A DNA stretch of 64,000 nucleotides from Bradyrhizobium sp. (GTDB lineage: Bacteria; Pseudomonadota; Alphaproteobacteria; Rhizobiales; Xanthobacteraceae), in assembly GCF_016213215.1 (NCBI RefSeq), contig NZ_JACRAW010000038.1:29939-93938 (forward strand), in the 5' to 3' direction. The position numbers and the translations under genes are program-made. Below, piece by piece: positions 23,684 to 33,295 of this stretch (position 1 is its first letter; every line of letters starts with the position of its first letter). Under the pieces are notes generated by a model. It was not told the origin of the DNA. It saw only the letters and a program-made list of their open reading frames with translations, and searched no databases.

Positions 23684-24762
23684 GGCGCACCGGATCCGGT
23701 CAGTTCAGACCGAACCCGGGATCCGTCACGAATGTTCGTTGTAGCCGGGGAGGCGACCACGTCACCCTCACGCACCCCGTCGAGAACTTCAACAAAGCCG
23801 CTGCCGCGGATGCCAGTGCTGATCTTACGGATGCGAGCGCGGTCGTTCTCGATCACGAACACGCCGTTGTTGACCACTGCGTTTGCAGGGACCAGAACGA
23901 CGTCGCGCTTCTCGCGGGTGATGATGTTGGCTTCTACGCTCATGCCGACCCGCAGCGGCGTGTCGTCCGGCAGCCCGATGCGGACGCGGAATGTCTTGGA
24001 AACGGGATCGCCCGCCGGGGTGATTTGCTTGACGTGACCGGACAACGGCTGGTTGGCAAAGGCATCGGTACGCAGCAAGGCCTTCTGGCCAATCTGGACG
24101 CGCGGGATATCCTCTTCGTTGACGTCAGCAACAACCCACAGCGGCTTCTCCAGGCCGATCCGGTAGAGGATGGTGCCAGGATCGACCATATCTCCGACCT
24201 CGCCGTCTTCCTTGAGCACGACGCCATCCATCGGGGCCAACAGCTTGTAGTGGTCCAGTCGCTGCGTTTGAGCGGCGATCTGGGCCTGGATTCGCGCCAG
24301 GTCGCTTTCGGCACGCTGATAGGACTGGGACGTCGTGGCGCCGCGCTCCAGCAGCTGGGTTTGCCGGTCAAATTCCCGGCGCTGGAACACTTCCAGCGCC
24401 CGCAGGTCGTTCAACGTCGCCAAGGGCTCCTTGTCGTCGAGGCGCGCCAGAACGTCGCCGGCCTTGACCAACTTTCCTTCGCAGCGGCATCGCTCCACGA
24501 TGCGGCCTCGCACCAGCGGTGTCGAGCGCGACCACGTCTCGGGCTCGACCGCGCCTGTGGCGTAAACGATTTCTGCCGCGTCGCCGCGGCTCACGTTCAC
24601 GACGGTGATGGTCGGACCACGCCAAAGCCACCAGCCCGCGGAGACGAGGACGAGCAAAGGCAGCGCCACGGAAACGAGCCTCAGTGGCGACACCCGCAAC
24701 CGGGTGGCTGCAAGCCCGGTTCCGGTCTTGGCAGCGGACGGTGGCGCAACCTTCATTTCCAT
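23680..24762 (-). CDS. HlyD/MacA-type periplasmic adaptor
   Basis: A 360-residue membrane-fusion protein. One N-terminal membrane anchor (LVSVALPLLVLVSAGWWLW), a lipoyl-like half (GRIVERCRCEGKLVKAGDVLARLDD), an alpha hairpin (residues about 115-175, LNDLRALEVFQRREFDRQ to QIAAQTQRLDHYKLLAPMDG) and beta-barrel parts follow. It links the inner-membrane ABC pump to an outer-membrane channel or periplasmic substrate. First gene of the operon; the ATG at 24762 gives MEMKVAPPS, whereas the frame extends to 24861 with unlike sequence. Its stop overlaps the permease start. Confidence 0.9.
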   Translation of the reverse strand: MEMKVAPPSAAKTGTGLAATRLRVSPLRLVSVALPLLVLVSAGWWLWRGPTITVVNVSRGDAAEIVYATGAVEPETWSRSTPLVRGRIVERCRCEGKLVKAGDVLARLDDKEPLATLNDLRALEVFQRREFDRQTQLLERGATTSQSYQRAESDLARIQAQIAAQTQRLDHYKLLAPMDGVVLKEDGEVGDMVDPGTILYRIGLEKPLWVVADVNEEDIPRVQIGQKALLRTDAFANQPLSGHVKQITPAGDPVSKTFRVRIGLPDDTPLRVGMSVEANIITREKRDVVLVPANAVVNNGVFVIENDRARIRKISTGIRGSGFVEVLDGVREGDVVASPATTNIRDGSRVRSELTGSGAP

Positions 24763-24999
24763 ATTGATCGCCGCAATAAGATCGGGCCGGACAAGCCTGG
24801 CGTCAGGCCGTTCGCCTTTACCACGCGGGGCCCCTGAACACACGCTTCGAAGAACTCGCAAGCTCGCGGTCGCCCCGGGGCTGCGGCGTACCTAGGTCCG
24901 CACCGCAATCTAGTTCCCTCGAATGGAATCGGGTTGACCCAGGTCAACCGGACAGAAAACCGTCGCGTCGGGCCGGTCTTTCCGGTGGCCCCTGTGGAA

Positions 25000-26157
25000 T
25001 CAGCCCGCCTTTGTCGGGGTGGGCTTCGGGAGCGGCTTGTCCTGCCGCTTCGACCAGGAGATGTAATAGGCGACCGTGGTCATGATCGCGATTCCGGTCA
25101 GGCTGACGAAGATCTGGGCGAACAGCGAGCCCGAGCTCATGCTCAGTTCGAAATGTCCCACGAAGGAAAGGAATACGCCGACGCAGAATACGGCGAGCGA
25201 CTGCTGGCCGCAGACGACCAGCGGATCGAATATCTTCCACTCTAGGCCCGGCCACTCCTTCGGGACAAAGCGGATGACAAGGATCACGATCACGACGAAG
25301 TGCAGGAAACGGTAAGGCGGGAGAAAGGTCTTGTCGTTCGGGTTGAACGCCGAATAGAGCCAGTCCGGGAACAGCGCTCCGAAATCGGGGAAACGGCCGG
25401 CCATGGTCATGATGAGCGCGAAGATCAGGTAAGCGATGCAGAAATAGAGCGTGATGGGCGCATTGATGAGCGACACCGATCGCTTCGCGCCACCCATTGC
25501 ACACCAGGCACCGAATACGAACAGCACCTGCCAGCAGAACGGGTTGAAGTACCAGGTGCCGGCCGGATAGGCCGTGAGATTCCAGCCGAAGTGGCCCGCC
25601 AGCAGCCACAGTACGATCGAGGCGAGCATCGTCAGGTCGGGCTGACGCAGCATGAACCATAACACCGGCGGGAAGAGTCCCATCAGCACGATGTAGAGCG
25701 GCAGCACGTCGAGATTGACAGGCTTGAACCTCAGGAAAAGGCCCTGCCGCAGGGTTTCAGTCGCGTGGTCGACCAGCCCGGTGACGTTGAACTCGTTGAT
25801 CATCTCCGAGTCGCCAAAACGCAGCGCCAGATAGCTAATCGCGGCGATGTAGATGACGAACAGGACGATATGGGCCACGTAGAGCTGCCACACGCGCTTG
25901 GTCAGCCTGGTGGCGCCGACGATGAAGCCGCGTTCAAGCATCATCCGCGCATAGACAAAGGAAGCCGTATAGCCGGAGATGAAGACGAAAAGGTCGGCGG
26001 CGTCGCTGAAGCCGTAGTTCCGGGTCGTAATCCAGTTCACGACGTTGTCGGGGATATGGTCCAGGTAAATCGCCCAGTTCGCCACCCCGCGAAACAGGTC
26101 GAGCCGGAGGTCGCGGCCCTTTTCGGGTAGGGTTGCGTTGATCTTCAAGAGGCCCAT
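25000..26157 (-). CDS. opgC: OpgC family protein (osmoregulated periplasmic glucan modification)
   Basis: A 385-residue integral membrane protein with about ten hydrophobic segments. It begins MGLLKINATLPEKGRDLRLD, followed by LFRGVANWAIYLDHIPDNVVN and YGFSDAADLFVFISGYTASF, which are hallmarks of the OpgC domain in the acyltransferase-3 superfamily. Members add succinyl groups to periplasmic glucans, which rhizobia use for osmoadaptation and host interaction. ATG at 26157 is chosen; a frame to 26232 adds unmatched residues. It stands alone and diverges from the NDUFS4-like gene. Confidence 0.9.
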   Translation of the reverse strand: MGLLKINATLPEKGRDLRLDLFRGVANWAIYLDHIPDNVVNWITTRNYGFSDAADLFVFISGYTASFVYARMMLERGFIVGATRLTKRVWQLYVAHIVLFVIYIAAISYLALRFGDSEMINEFNVTGLVDHATETLRQGLFLRFKPVNLDVLPLYIVLMGLFPPVLWFMLRQPDLTMLASIVLWLLAGHFGWNLTAYPAGTWYFNPFCWQVLFVFGAWCAMGGAKRSVSLINAPITLYFCIAYLIFALIMTMAGRFPDFGALFPDWLYSAFNPNDKTFLPPYRFLHFVVIVILVIRFVPKEWPGLEWKIFDPLVVCGQQSLAVFCVGVFLSFVGHFELSMSSGSLFAQIFVSLTGIAIMTTVAYYISWSKRQDKPLPKPTPTKAG

Positions 26158-26396
26158 GCGAGGTGATGCTTTCGCGACGAGATCAAGACACCGCCGCGCC
26201 GCCAGCCCCTCGTTCCCGCTCGCAAAGCGCAAGACACGAGATTGTCACGGCGCGGTATAATGACTATACGGACCGGCAGGGTAACCTCCTGGACGAGGAA
26301 TCACCGATCAAATCCTTGAAAGGTGTCTCTATACTATCCCGGCGGTTTCCACCAAGCGCTTCCGTGTCGCATAGCCTTTAAGGGTCCGGCCCGCCC

Positions 26397-26702
26397 ATGA
26401 CCGCACGTATTTTCAAGCCCGCCAAGAACGCCATGCAATCGGGGAAGGCCAAGACCCGGGAATGGCAGCTCGACTATGAGCCTGAGAAGCCGCGCGCGGT
26501 CGAGCCCCTGATGGGCTGGACCTCGTCGGCCGACATGAAGCAGCAGATCACGCTGCGTTTCCACACCAAGGAAGAGGCGGTCGCCTATTGCGAGCGCAAG
26601 GGCATTCCTTACCAGGTGATCGAGCCCAAGGAGCCCGTGCGGCGGTCTGTTGCCTATGCGGACAATTTCTCCTTTCGGCGCGGCGAACCTTGGACCCATT
26701 AG
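26397..26702 (+). CDS. NADH dehydrogenase accessory subunit, NDUFS4-like
   Basis: A 101-residue protein of the ETC complex I conserved-region family (bacterial counterpart of the 18-kDa NDUFS4 subunit). Typical pieces: ARIFKPAKNAMQSGKAKTREW, PLMGWTSSADMKQQITLRF and the C-terminal RRSVAYADNFSFRR. It binds on the peripheral arm of alphaproteobacterial complex I and helps assembly or stability. As in many alphaproteobacteria it is away from the nuo operon. GGGTCCG precedes the ATG at 26397. Confidence 0.92.
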   Translation: MTARIFKPAKNAMQSGKAKTREWQLDYEPEKPRAVEPLMGWTSSADMKQQITLRFHTKEEAVAYCERKGIPYQVIEPKEPVRRSVAYADNFSFRRGEPWTH

Positions 26703-26835
26703 CGTAGGACCCGGCTTGGGGCGGGGTGAGCGGTTTCAAAGGCCTGGGATTGCGCCGAGTGGCAATCTGATGCCACCATGATCCAGCCGCAAGACGCAAG
26801 ACGCAAATTGCGCCGTCCCTCAAGTCCGGAACGCC

Positions 26836-28440
26836 ATGCCGCTCCATTCCAGCATTGATCCCTCATCCTCCGACTTTGCCCGCAACGCTGAGGCGATGCG
26901 CGCCCTGGTCGCCGACCTGCGCGAGAAGCTCGGTCTCGTAGCCGACGCTGGCGGGGAGGCCTCGCGCAAGAGGCACACGGCACGCGGCAAGATGCTCGCG
27001 CGCCAGCGCGTCGATCTCCTCGTCGACCCCGGCACCGCCTTTCTCGAGTTGTCGCCGCTCGCCGCTTACGGCCTCTATGGCGGCGACGTGCATTCGGCAA
27101 GCGTCATCACCGGGGTGGGGCGGATCTCGGGGCGCGAATGCGTGATCGTCGCCAACGACGCGACGATCAAGGGCGGCACCTACTATCCGATGACGGTGAA
27201 GAAGCATCTGCGCGCACAGGACATCGCGCGCCAGAACAACCTGCCATGCGTCTACATGGTCGATTCCGGCGGCGCCTTTCTCCCGCTGCAGGACGAGATC
27301 TTTCCCGACGAGCGGCATTTCGGCCGCATCTTCTACAACCAGGCGCAGATGTCCGCGCTTGGAATTCCCCAGATCGCGATCGTGATGGGATCCTGCACGG
27401 CGGGGGGCGCCTACGTGCCGGCGATGTCGGACGAAAGCATCATCGTGCGCAATCAAGGCACCATCTTCCTCGGCGGCCCGCCACTGGTGAAGGCGGCGAC
27501 CGGCGAGGTGGTGAGCGCGGAAGAACTCGGCGGGGCCGACGTGCATTCCCGCCATTCCGGTGTCACCGATCATTACGCCCAGAACGATGCCCATGCGATC
27601 GGGATCGCCCGGCGCATCGTTGCGACATTTAAGCCCCCGACGCGGCCGGCGCTCAACATGCGCGAGGCGCGCGAGCCGCTTTTCCCCGCGGAGGAGATCT
27701 ACGGTGTCGTCCCCGTCGACGGCAGGAAACCGTTCGATGTCCGCGATATCATCGCGCGCGTGGTCGACGGCTCCGAGTTCGACGAATTCAAGAAGCTCTA
27801 CGGCCAGACGCTGGTGTGCGGCTTTGCTCACATCTTTGGCTATCCGGTCGGCATCATCGCCAACAACGGCATCCTGTTCAGCGAAAGCTCGCTCAAGGGC
27901 GCGCATTTCATCGAGCTGTGCTGCCAGCGCGGCATCCCGCTGGTGTTCCTGCAGAACATCACCGGCTTCATGGTCGGCAGGAAATACGAGGCGGGCGGAA
28001 TCGCGCGCGACGGCGCCAAGCTGGTAACCGCGGTTGCGACCGCCTCGGTGCCGAAGTTCACCGTGGTGATCGGCGGCTCCTACGGTGCCGGCAACTACGG
28101 CATGTGCGGGAGGGCTTATGGCCCGCGCTTCCTCTGGATGTGGCCGAACGCCCGCATCTCCGTGATGGGTGGCGAGCAGGCCTCCATGGTGCTGAGCCAG
28201 GTGCGGCGCGACAACATCGAAGCCAAGGGTGAGAGCTGGTCGAAGGAGGAGGAGGAATCCTTCCGCGCGCCGATCCGCGCTCAATATGAAAGCCAGGGCA
28301 ATCCCTACTACGCAACCGCGCGGCTCTGGGACGACGGTGTGATTGATCCCGCCGATACCAGGCTCGTGCTCGGCCTCGGGCTTTCTGCGGCCTCGAACGC
28401 GCCGATCGAACCAACGAAGTTTGGCCTGTTCAGGATGTGA
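26836..28440 (+). CDS. Acyl-CoA carboxylase carboxyltransferase subunit (methylcrotonyl-CoA carboxylase beta)
   Basis: A 534-residue carboxyltransferase. Two crotonase-fold halves are visible: N-terminal with [40 protein letters not shown] and [18 protein letters not shown], and C-terminal with [21 protein letters not shown] and [34 protein letters not shown]. The FLPLQ and MCGRAYGP motifs favour methylcrotonyl-CoA (or geranyl-CoA) over propionyl-CoA as substrate. It transfers CO2 from biotin in leucine breakdown. The biotin-carrying partner follows within 3 bp and HMG-CoA lyase comes next, which supports the leucine pathway. Confidence 0.93.
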   Translation: MPLHSSIDPSSSDFARNAEAMRALVADLREKLGLVADAGGEASRKRHTARGKMLARQRVDLLVDPGTAFLELSPLAAYGLYGGDVHSASVITGVGRISGRECVIVANDATIKGGTYYPMTVKKHLRAQDIARQNNLPCVYMVDSGGAFLPLQDEIFPDERHFGRIFYNQAQMSALGIPQIAIVMGSCTAGGAYVPAMSDESIIVRNQGTIFLGGPPLVKAATGEVVSAEELGGADVHSRHSGVTDHYAQNDAHAIGIARRIVATFKPPTRPALNMREAREPLFPAEEIYGVVPVDGRKPFDVRDIIARVVDGSEFDEFKKLYGQTLVCGFAHIFGYPVGIIANNGILFSESSLKGAHFIELCCQRGIPLVFLQNITGFMVGRKYEAGGIARDGAKLVTAVATASVPKFTVVIGGSYGAGNYGMCGRAYGPRFLWMWPNARISVMGGEQASMVLSQVRRDNIEAKGESWSKEEEESFRAPIRAQYESQGNPYYATARLWDDGVIDPADTRLVLGLGLSAASNAPIEPTKFGLFRM

Positions 28441-28442
28441 CG

Positions 28443-30449
28443 ATGGACCGCTCGAACCTGTACCGGCGTTTCCGTACCCTCCTGATCGCCAACCGCGGCG
28501 AAATCGCCTGTCGCGTTATTCGCACAGCGCGCGCCATGGGCTTGCGGACGGTGGCGGTCTATTCCGAGGCCGATCGCGGCGCGATGCATGTAAGCATGGC
28601 CGATGAAGCCGTGCTGCTCGGGCCGGCTCGCGCGCGCGACAGCTATCTCAACGTCGAACGCCTGATCGAGGCGGCCCGCAGGACCGGCGCCGAGGCCGTG
28701 CATCCCGGCTACGGCTTTCTGTCCGAGAACGCTGACTTTGCCAGGGCCTGCCTCGACGCAGAACTGGTGTTCGTCGGCCCGACCGCTGAGATGATGACGG
28801 CGATGGGCTCAAAGTCCGGCTCCAAGGCGCTGATGGAGAAGGCCGGCGTGCCGCTGGTGCCGGGCTATCACGGCGAAGCGCAGGATGAGGCGACGCTTTC
28901 GGGCGCGGCCGAGAGGATCGGCTTTCCGGTCCTGGTGAAGGCTTCCGCTGGCGGCGGCGGTCGCGGCATGCGCATCGTCCGTTCGGCCGCCGAGCTCTCG
29001 CCGGCGATCGTCAGCGCCAAGCGCGAAGCCAAGGCGGCGTTCGGCGACGACCGCCTCCTGATCGAGAAGTACGTCGACAATCCCCGCCATATCGAGGTGC
29101 AGGTGATCGGCGACAGCCATGGCAACCTGCTGTCGCTGTTCGAGCGCGAATGCACGTTGCAGCGGCGGCACCAGAAGGTGATCGAGGAGGCGCCATCGCC
29201 GACCTTGAATGCCGCGCAACGCGAGAAGGTCTGCGCCGCCGCACGCAAGGCGGCTGGCGCGGTCAATTATGTCGGCGCCGGCACCATCGAGTTCGTTTCC
29301 GATGGCAAGGACGTGTTCTTCATCGAGATGAACACGCGCCTGCAAGTCGAGCACCCCGTCACCGAACTGATCACCGGCATCGACCTGGTGGAGTGGCAAT
29401 TGCGGGTGGCGTTCGGCGAGGGATTGCCGCTCAGTCAGGACCAGATCCGTCTCAACGGCCACGCCATCGAGGCGCGGGTCTACGCCGAGAACCCGAACAA
29501 GAATTTCATGCCCTCGGTCGGCAGGATCAAGACCTGGCGCCTGCCGGCAGCGGTGAGCGGCCTGCGCATCGACGCCGGCTATCGCGAGGGTGATGCGGTC
29601 TCGCCCTATTACGATGCGATGCTGGCCAAAATGATCGCCTGGGCGCCGACGCGCGAAGCGGCCATTGAGCGCCTCAACCGCGGCCTCGAGGAGGCCGACG
29701 TCCGCGGCGTTGTCACCAATATTCCGTTCCTGTCGGCGCTGCTGACGCACGATAAGGTGCGGGCGAATACGATCGATACCGGCCTTATCGAGCGTGAGCT
29801 GGCGAATCTGGCGCGTCCGCCTGCGGCTCCTTCGGATTTCGAACTGTGCGCTGCGGTCGCGGCCATCGTGGCCGAGGAGCGGGCAGCTGTGTGCACCGAG
29901 GCACGTTCGCCCTGGCAAACCTTTGGCTGGATGCCGGTCGGGCGCCGGCAGCGGGTATTCGCTTTCCGCGTCGGGCATGGGCCCGAGCAGAAGGTGACCC
30001 TGACATACGGCAACGGTCCCTCGACGCTATCGACCGGCGAGCGCGAATTCGCCTTCGAGGTGTCACCCGGCGAAAATGGCCGGTTTGATCTCACGCTCGA
30101 CGGCGTCAAGTCGCAGGTCGCGGCCGTGATCGACGGCCACGAGCTCTATCTGAGGACGCGCAACGGGCGGTTCGATCTGCATTGGGTCGATCCCTTCGGC
30201 GGGGAAACCGAAGAGCAGACCGGCGAGGACAAGATTGTCGCGCCGCTGCCCGGTACGGTGGTCGCCATCCTCGCGCAGGAAGGGACGGTGCTCGATAAGG
30301 GCGCCGCAATCCTGACGCTGGAAGTGATGAAGATGGAGCAGACGTTGCGCGCACCGTTTGCCGGTACATTGAGGGCGATCAGGTGCAAGGTCGGCGATAT
30401 CGTGCAGGAAGGCGCCGAGCTGGCCGAGGTCGAGCCTCAAGGCGACTGA
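28443..30449 (+). CDS. Acyl-CoA carboxylase biotin-containing alpha subunit (methylcrotonyl-CoA carboxylase alpha)
   Basis: A 668-residue protein combining biotin carboxylase and biotin carrier. RTLLIANRGEIACRVIRTAR opens the carboxylase, KASAGGGGRGMRIV is the ATP-grasp Gly loop, and FIEMNTRLQVEHPVTEL is the catalytic core. The C-terminal carrier domain has EVMKMEQ, where the Lys (about residue 630) is biotinylated, framed by APLPGTVVAILAQEG. It makes carboxybiotin with ATP and bicarbonate for the beta subunit. A GTG at 28437 overlapping the beta stop is an alternative start. Operon with genes on both sides. Confidence 0.93.
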   Translation: MDRSNLYRRFRTLLIANRGEIACRVIRTARAMGLRTVAVYSEADRGAMHVSMADEAVLLGPARARDSYLNVERLIEAARRTGAEAVHPGYGFLSENADFARACLDAELVFVGPTAEMMTAMGSKSGSKALMEKAGVPLVPGYHGEAQDEATLSGAAERIGFPVLVKASAGGGGRGMRIVRSAAELSPAIVSAKREAKAAFGDDRLLIEKYVDNPRHIEVQVIGDSHGNLLSLFERECTLQRRHQKVIEEAPSPTLNAAQREKVCAAARKAAGAVNYVGAGTIEFVSDGKDVFFIEMNTRLQVEHPVTELITGIDLVEWQLRVAFGEGLPLSQDQIRLNGHAIEARVYAENPNKNFMPSVGRIKTWRLPAAVSGLRIDAGYREGDAVSPYYDAMLAKMIAWAPTREAAIERLNRGLEEADVRGVVTNIPFLSALLTHDKVRANTIDTGLIERELANLARPPAAPSDFELCAAVAAIVAEERAAVCTEARSPWQTFGWMPVGRRQRVFAFRVGHGPEQKVTLTYGNGPSTLSTGEREFAFEVSPGENGRFDLTLDGVKSQVAAVIDGHELYLRTRNGRFDLHWVDPFGGETEEQTGEDKIVAPLPGTVVAILAQEGTVLDKGAAILTLEVMKMEQTLRAPFAGTLRAIRCKVGDIVQEGAELAEVEPQGD

Positions 30450-30456
30450 GGGCGAG

Positions 30457-31368
30457 ATGAGCGAACAGGTCCGCATCATCGAAATGGGGCCGCGCGACGG
30501 CCTGCAGAACGAGAAGACGCCTGTCAGCATGGAGGCGCGTATCCGCTTCATCGAGGCGCTGGTCGGCGCGGGGCTGCATACGGTCGAGGTCGGCGCGTTC
30601 GTCTCGCCCAAGGCGGTTCCCCAGATGGCGAGCTCCGACCGGGTCCTGAAGGGCGTCAGCCATATCACCGATGCCGAGTTCCACGTCCTGGTGCCGAACG
30701 AGAAGGGCTATGAGGCGGCGCTAATCGCCGGCGCCAGGGTTGTATCGGTGTTCGCCTCCGCTTCAGAGGGGTTTTCTCGCGCCAACATCAATTGCTCGGT
30801 CGCCGAGTCCATCGAGCGATTCAAGCCTGTGCTCGCGCGTGCCGGGGCTGATGGCGTCAAGGTGCGCGCCTATATCTCCTGCGTGCTCGGCTGCCCGTTC
30901 GACGGCGAGGTCAAGCCGCAGGCGGTCGCAGAGGTCGCCAGGACGCTTTGGGACCTCGGCTGCTACGAGATCTCGCTGGGCGACACCATCGGCGTCGGCA
31001 CGCCGCTCAAGGCGAAACAGCTCCTGCGCGCGGTTGGCGGGACGGTCCCTGTCGCCAGTCTAGCAATGCATTTCCATGACACCTATGGCCAGGCGCTCGC
31101 CAATCTCTATGCCGGCATGGAGGAGGGCGTGCGCGTCATCGACTCCGCCGCCGGTGGCCTCGGCGGCTGCCCCTACGCTCCAGGCGCGACGGGCAATGTG
31201 GCGACCGAGGACGTCGTCTACATGCTCCATGGCATGGGGATCAGGACCGGCATCGACATGGAGAAGCTGCTCGCCGCGACCAACGAGATGAGCCGCGTGC
31301 TCGGCCGCCCGCCGGTCAGCCGGGTGGCCTCAGCGTTGAACGCGAAGGCGAAGCGGGCGGCAGACTAG
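30457..31368 (+). CDS. Hydroxymethylglutaryl-CoA lyase
   Basis: A 303-residue HMGL-like TIM barrel. It splits HMG-CoA into acetoacetate and acetyl-CoA, the last step of leucine breakdown. Key parts: IIEMGPRDGLQNEK near residue 7 (catalytic Arg-Asp), EVGAFVSPKAVPQM, metal-binding HFHDTYGQALAN, and the signature GGLGGCPYAPGATGN with the catalytic Cys. The gene begins 7 bp after the carboxylase alpha gene, so the three genes form one operon. The upstream enzymes (isovaleryl-CoA dehydrogenase, methylglutaconyl-CoA hydratase) are not in the window. Confidence 0.94.
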   Translation: MSEQVRIIEMGPRDGLQNEKTPVSMEARIRFIEALVGAGLHTVEVGAFVSPKAVPQMASSDRVLKGVSHITDAEFHVLVPNEKGYEAALIAGARVVSVFASASEGFSRANINCSVAESIERFKPVLARAGADGVKVRAYISCVLGCPFDGEVKPQAVAEVARTLWDLGCYEISLGDTIGVGTPLKAKQLLRAVGGTVPVASLAMHFHDTYGQALANLYAGMEEGVRVIDSAAGGLGGCPYAPGATGNVATEDVVYMLHGMGIRTGIDMEKLLAATNEMSRVLGRPPVSRVASALNAKAKRAAD

Positions 31369-31385
31369 CCGCTACCCTCGCGACG

Positions 31386-32744
31386 CTATCTTACTCCCTC
31401 CCGTCCCATCACCAGGTCAGGCAGCCAAGTCGCGATCTCCGGCGCGATGCACAGGAGCAGCACCGCTCCCATCATCAGCAGCACGAACGGCAGCGTACCC
31501 CAGATGACTTCGCTCAACGAAATATCCGGTGCCACGTTGCGGATGACGAAGATATTCAACCCGACCGGTGGGTGAATGAGTCCCATCTCCATCACGATGG
31601 TCATGACGACGCCGAACCAGATGATGTCGAAGTTGGCGGCGCGCAGGGGCGGCAGGATGATCGGCGCGGTCATCAGGATGATGGAGACCGGTGGCAGGAA
31701 GAAGCCGAGCACGATCACCATGCCGAGGATCGCGGCGAGCAGGCCCCAGCGCGGCAGATGCATCGCCACGATCGATTCCGCGGCCGACTGTGAAATGTGC
31801 AGATAGCTCATGACATAGGAATAGAGCAGCGACATGCCGATGATCATCATCAGCATGGTCGACTCCCGGATCGTGGATCTCATGATCGGGCCGAGGTCGC
31901 TCGGCTTCCACACGCTGTAGATCAGGGCAATCAGCGCCAGCGCCAGGAGGCCGCCGAGACCGGCGGTCTCCGACGGCGTGGCGTAGCCGCCGTAAAGCGC
32001 GATCATGACCCCGGTCAGCAGGAGCACGAAGGGAATGACGCGCGGCAGCACGTTGAAGCGTTCGGCCAGGCTGAACTCGTCGCGCGTCAGGATGGCCGAA
32101 GCCGTGCCGCTTTGCTCGTATGCGGCCTGCGCTGCCGCATATTCCTGGCGGAAGCGGATGACCGCATAGATGCCGAACAGGGTGACGAGCAGAAGTCCGG
32201 GCCCGATTCCTGCGAGAAACAGCCGGCCGAGCGACTTCTCCGCCGCGACGGCAAACAGGATCATGGTGATCGAGGGCGGCAGCAGGATCCCGAGCGTGCC
32301 GCCGGCGGCGATAATGCCTGCGGCAAAGCCGCCGGAATAGCCGCGCTTGCGCATCTCGGGAATGCCGGCTGAACCGATTGCCGAGCAGGTCGCGGGAGAA
32401 GAGCCCGCCATGGCGGCAAACAGAGCGCAGGCGAAGACATTGGCGACGCCAAGCCCGCCGGGAACGCGATGCAGCCAGGCGTGCAAGGCCGAGTAGAGGT
32501 CCTGACCGGCGCGCGATTTGCCGATGGCCGCGCCCTTGAGGATGAAGAGCGGGATCGACAACAGCGTGATCGACGCCATCTCCTCGTAGACGTTCTGCGT
32601 CACGGTGTCGAGCGATGCCGCCGGCATGAAGATGCCCATGAACACGATCGCGACGGCGCCCAGAGCAAACGCGATCGGCATGCCCGAGAACATCGCGAAC
32701 AGGGTCGCGAGGCCGTAAGATAGACCGATGCCCAACACGCTCAT
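31386..32744 (-). CDS. TRAP transporter large permease (DctM), set 1
   Basis: A 452-residue membrane protein with about 12 hydrophobic segments and DctM signature stretches: PLFILKGAAIGKS, ATCSAIGSAGIPEM, GGTLGILLPPSITMILFAV, ATPSETAGLGGLLAL and the C-terminal HPPVGLNIFVI. It is the ion-coupled channel of a TRAP importer for carboxylate-type substrates. ATG at 32744 overlaps the DctQ stop by ATGA; a frame to 32906 antisense-like extension was rejected. It converges with the leucine operon, ending 17 bp away, so the substrate may be related, but that is inference. Confidence 0.92.
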   Translation of the reverse strand: MSVLGIGLSYGLATLFAMFSGMPIAFALGAVAIVFMGIFMPAASLDTVTQNVYEEMASITLLSIPLFILKGAAIGKSRAGQDLYSALHAWLHRVPGGLGVANVFACALFAAMAGSSPATCSAIGSAGIPEMRKRGYSGGFAAGIIAAGGTLGILLPPSITMILFAVAAEKSLGRLFLAGIGPGLLLVTLFGIYAVIRFRQEYAAAQAAYEQSGTASAILTRDEFSLAERFNVLPRVIPFVLLLTGVMIALYGGYATPSETAGLGGLLALALIALIYSVWKPSDLGPIMRSTIRESTMLMMIIGMSLLYSYVMSYLHISQSAAESIVAMHLPRWGLLAAILGMVIVLGFFLPPVSIILMTAPIILPPLRAANFDIIWFGVVMTIVMEMGLIHPPVGLNIFVIRNVAPDISLSEVIWGTLPFVLLMMGAVLLLCIAPEIATWLPDLVMGREGVR

Positions 32745-33295
32745 CGCCGTCTGGCCCCGCTGAAGGGCTCGGCGAGCTGGACCAGGATCTGCAGGCAGAG
32801 CAGGGTCATGCCTAGCCCCATCAGGCCGTAGGGAATGGCGAGCGGAGGCGACCACATCGAATTCGAAACCTGGCCGTCGACGTAAGCTTCGTGCGCCAGC
32901 GTCCACGATTTCCAGGTGAAGAAGCCGCAGAACAGGAAGCTTGTGAGGTCGACAAGCCAGAGCCGGATCCGATTGGCCATCGGCGACATCAGCCCGACGA
33001 AGGCTTCGATGCCGATATGGCCGCGGTGCTGCTGCACATAGGCGGCGGTCATGAAGGTGGCGCCGACCAGGAGAAACACCGCCGCCTCGTCCTGCCAGTA
33101 GTTGGCGCTCTGGAACAGCGCGCGGCTCAGCACGCTGTAGCTCAGGATGACGCAGGCCGCTATCAACGCGATCGCGGCGAGGCTAACAATGATGCCATTG
33201 CAGATGGAAAGAACGCGGTCGACCGCCGCTGCGAGTCCATTCCCCGCAGCAGCATCCATCCGGTCGCCACGACTCGGGAGCGGACCGTGCATCAT
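32741..33295 (-). CDS. TRAP transporter small permease (DctQ), set 1
   Basis: A 184-residue protein with four membrane helices. It has the family pattern around ALFQSANYWQDEAAVFLLVGATFMTAAYVQQHRGHIGIEAF, where the W-x-(D/E)-E element is diagnostic for DctQ. It stabilises the large permease. Start codon at 33295 overlaps the DctP stop (ATGA), and its stop overlaps the DctM start, so the three proteins are coupled. Alternative starts at 33292 and 33259 would shorten it slightly. Confidence 0.88.
   Translation of the reverse strand: MMHGPLPSRGDRMDAAAGNGLAAAVDRVLSICNGIIVSLAAIALIAACVILSYSVLSRALFQSANYWQDEAAVFLLVGATFMTAAYVQQHRGHIGIEAFVGLMSPMANRIRLWLVDLTSFLFCGFFTWKSWTLAHEAYVDGQVSNSMWSPPLAIPYGLMGLGMTLLCLQILVQLAEPFSGARRR

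Noticed and set aside
26256..26261. TATAAT as a promoter -10 box for the NDUFS4-like gene
   Set aside because: No acceptable -35 box at 16-18 bp upstream (TTGTCA is only 8 bp away); too weak to annotate.
26863..28284. A 473-codon minus-strand frame
   Set aside because: Antisense shadow of the acyl-CoA carboxylase beta gene; composition is Arg/His-rich and no ribosome-binding site is seen.
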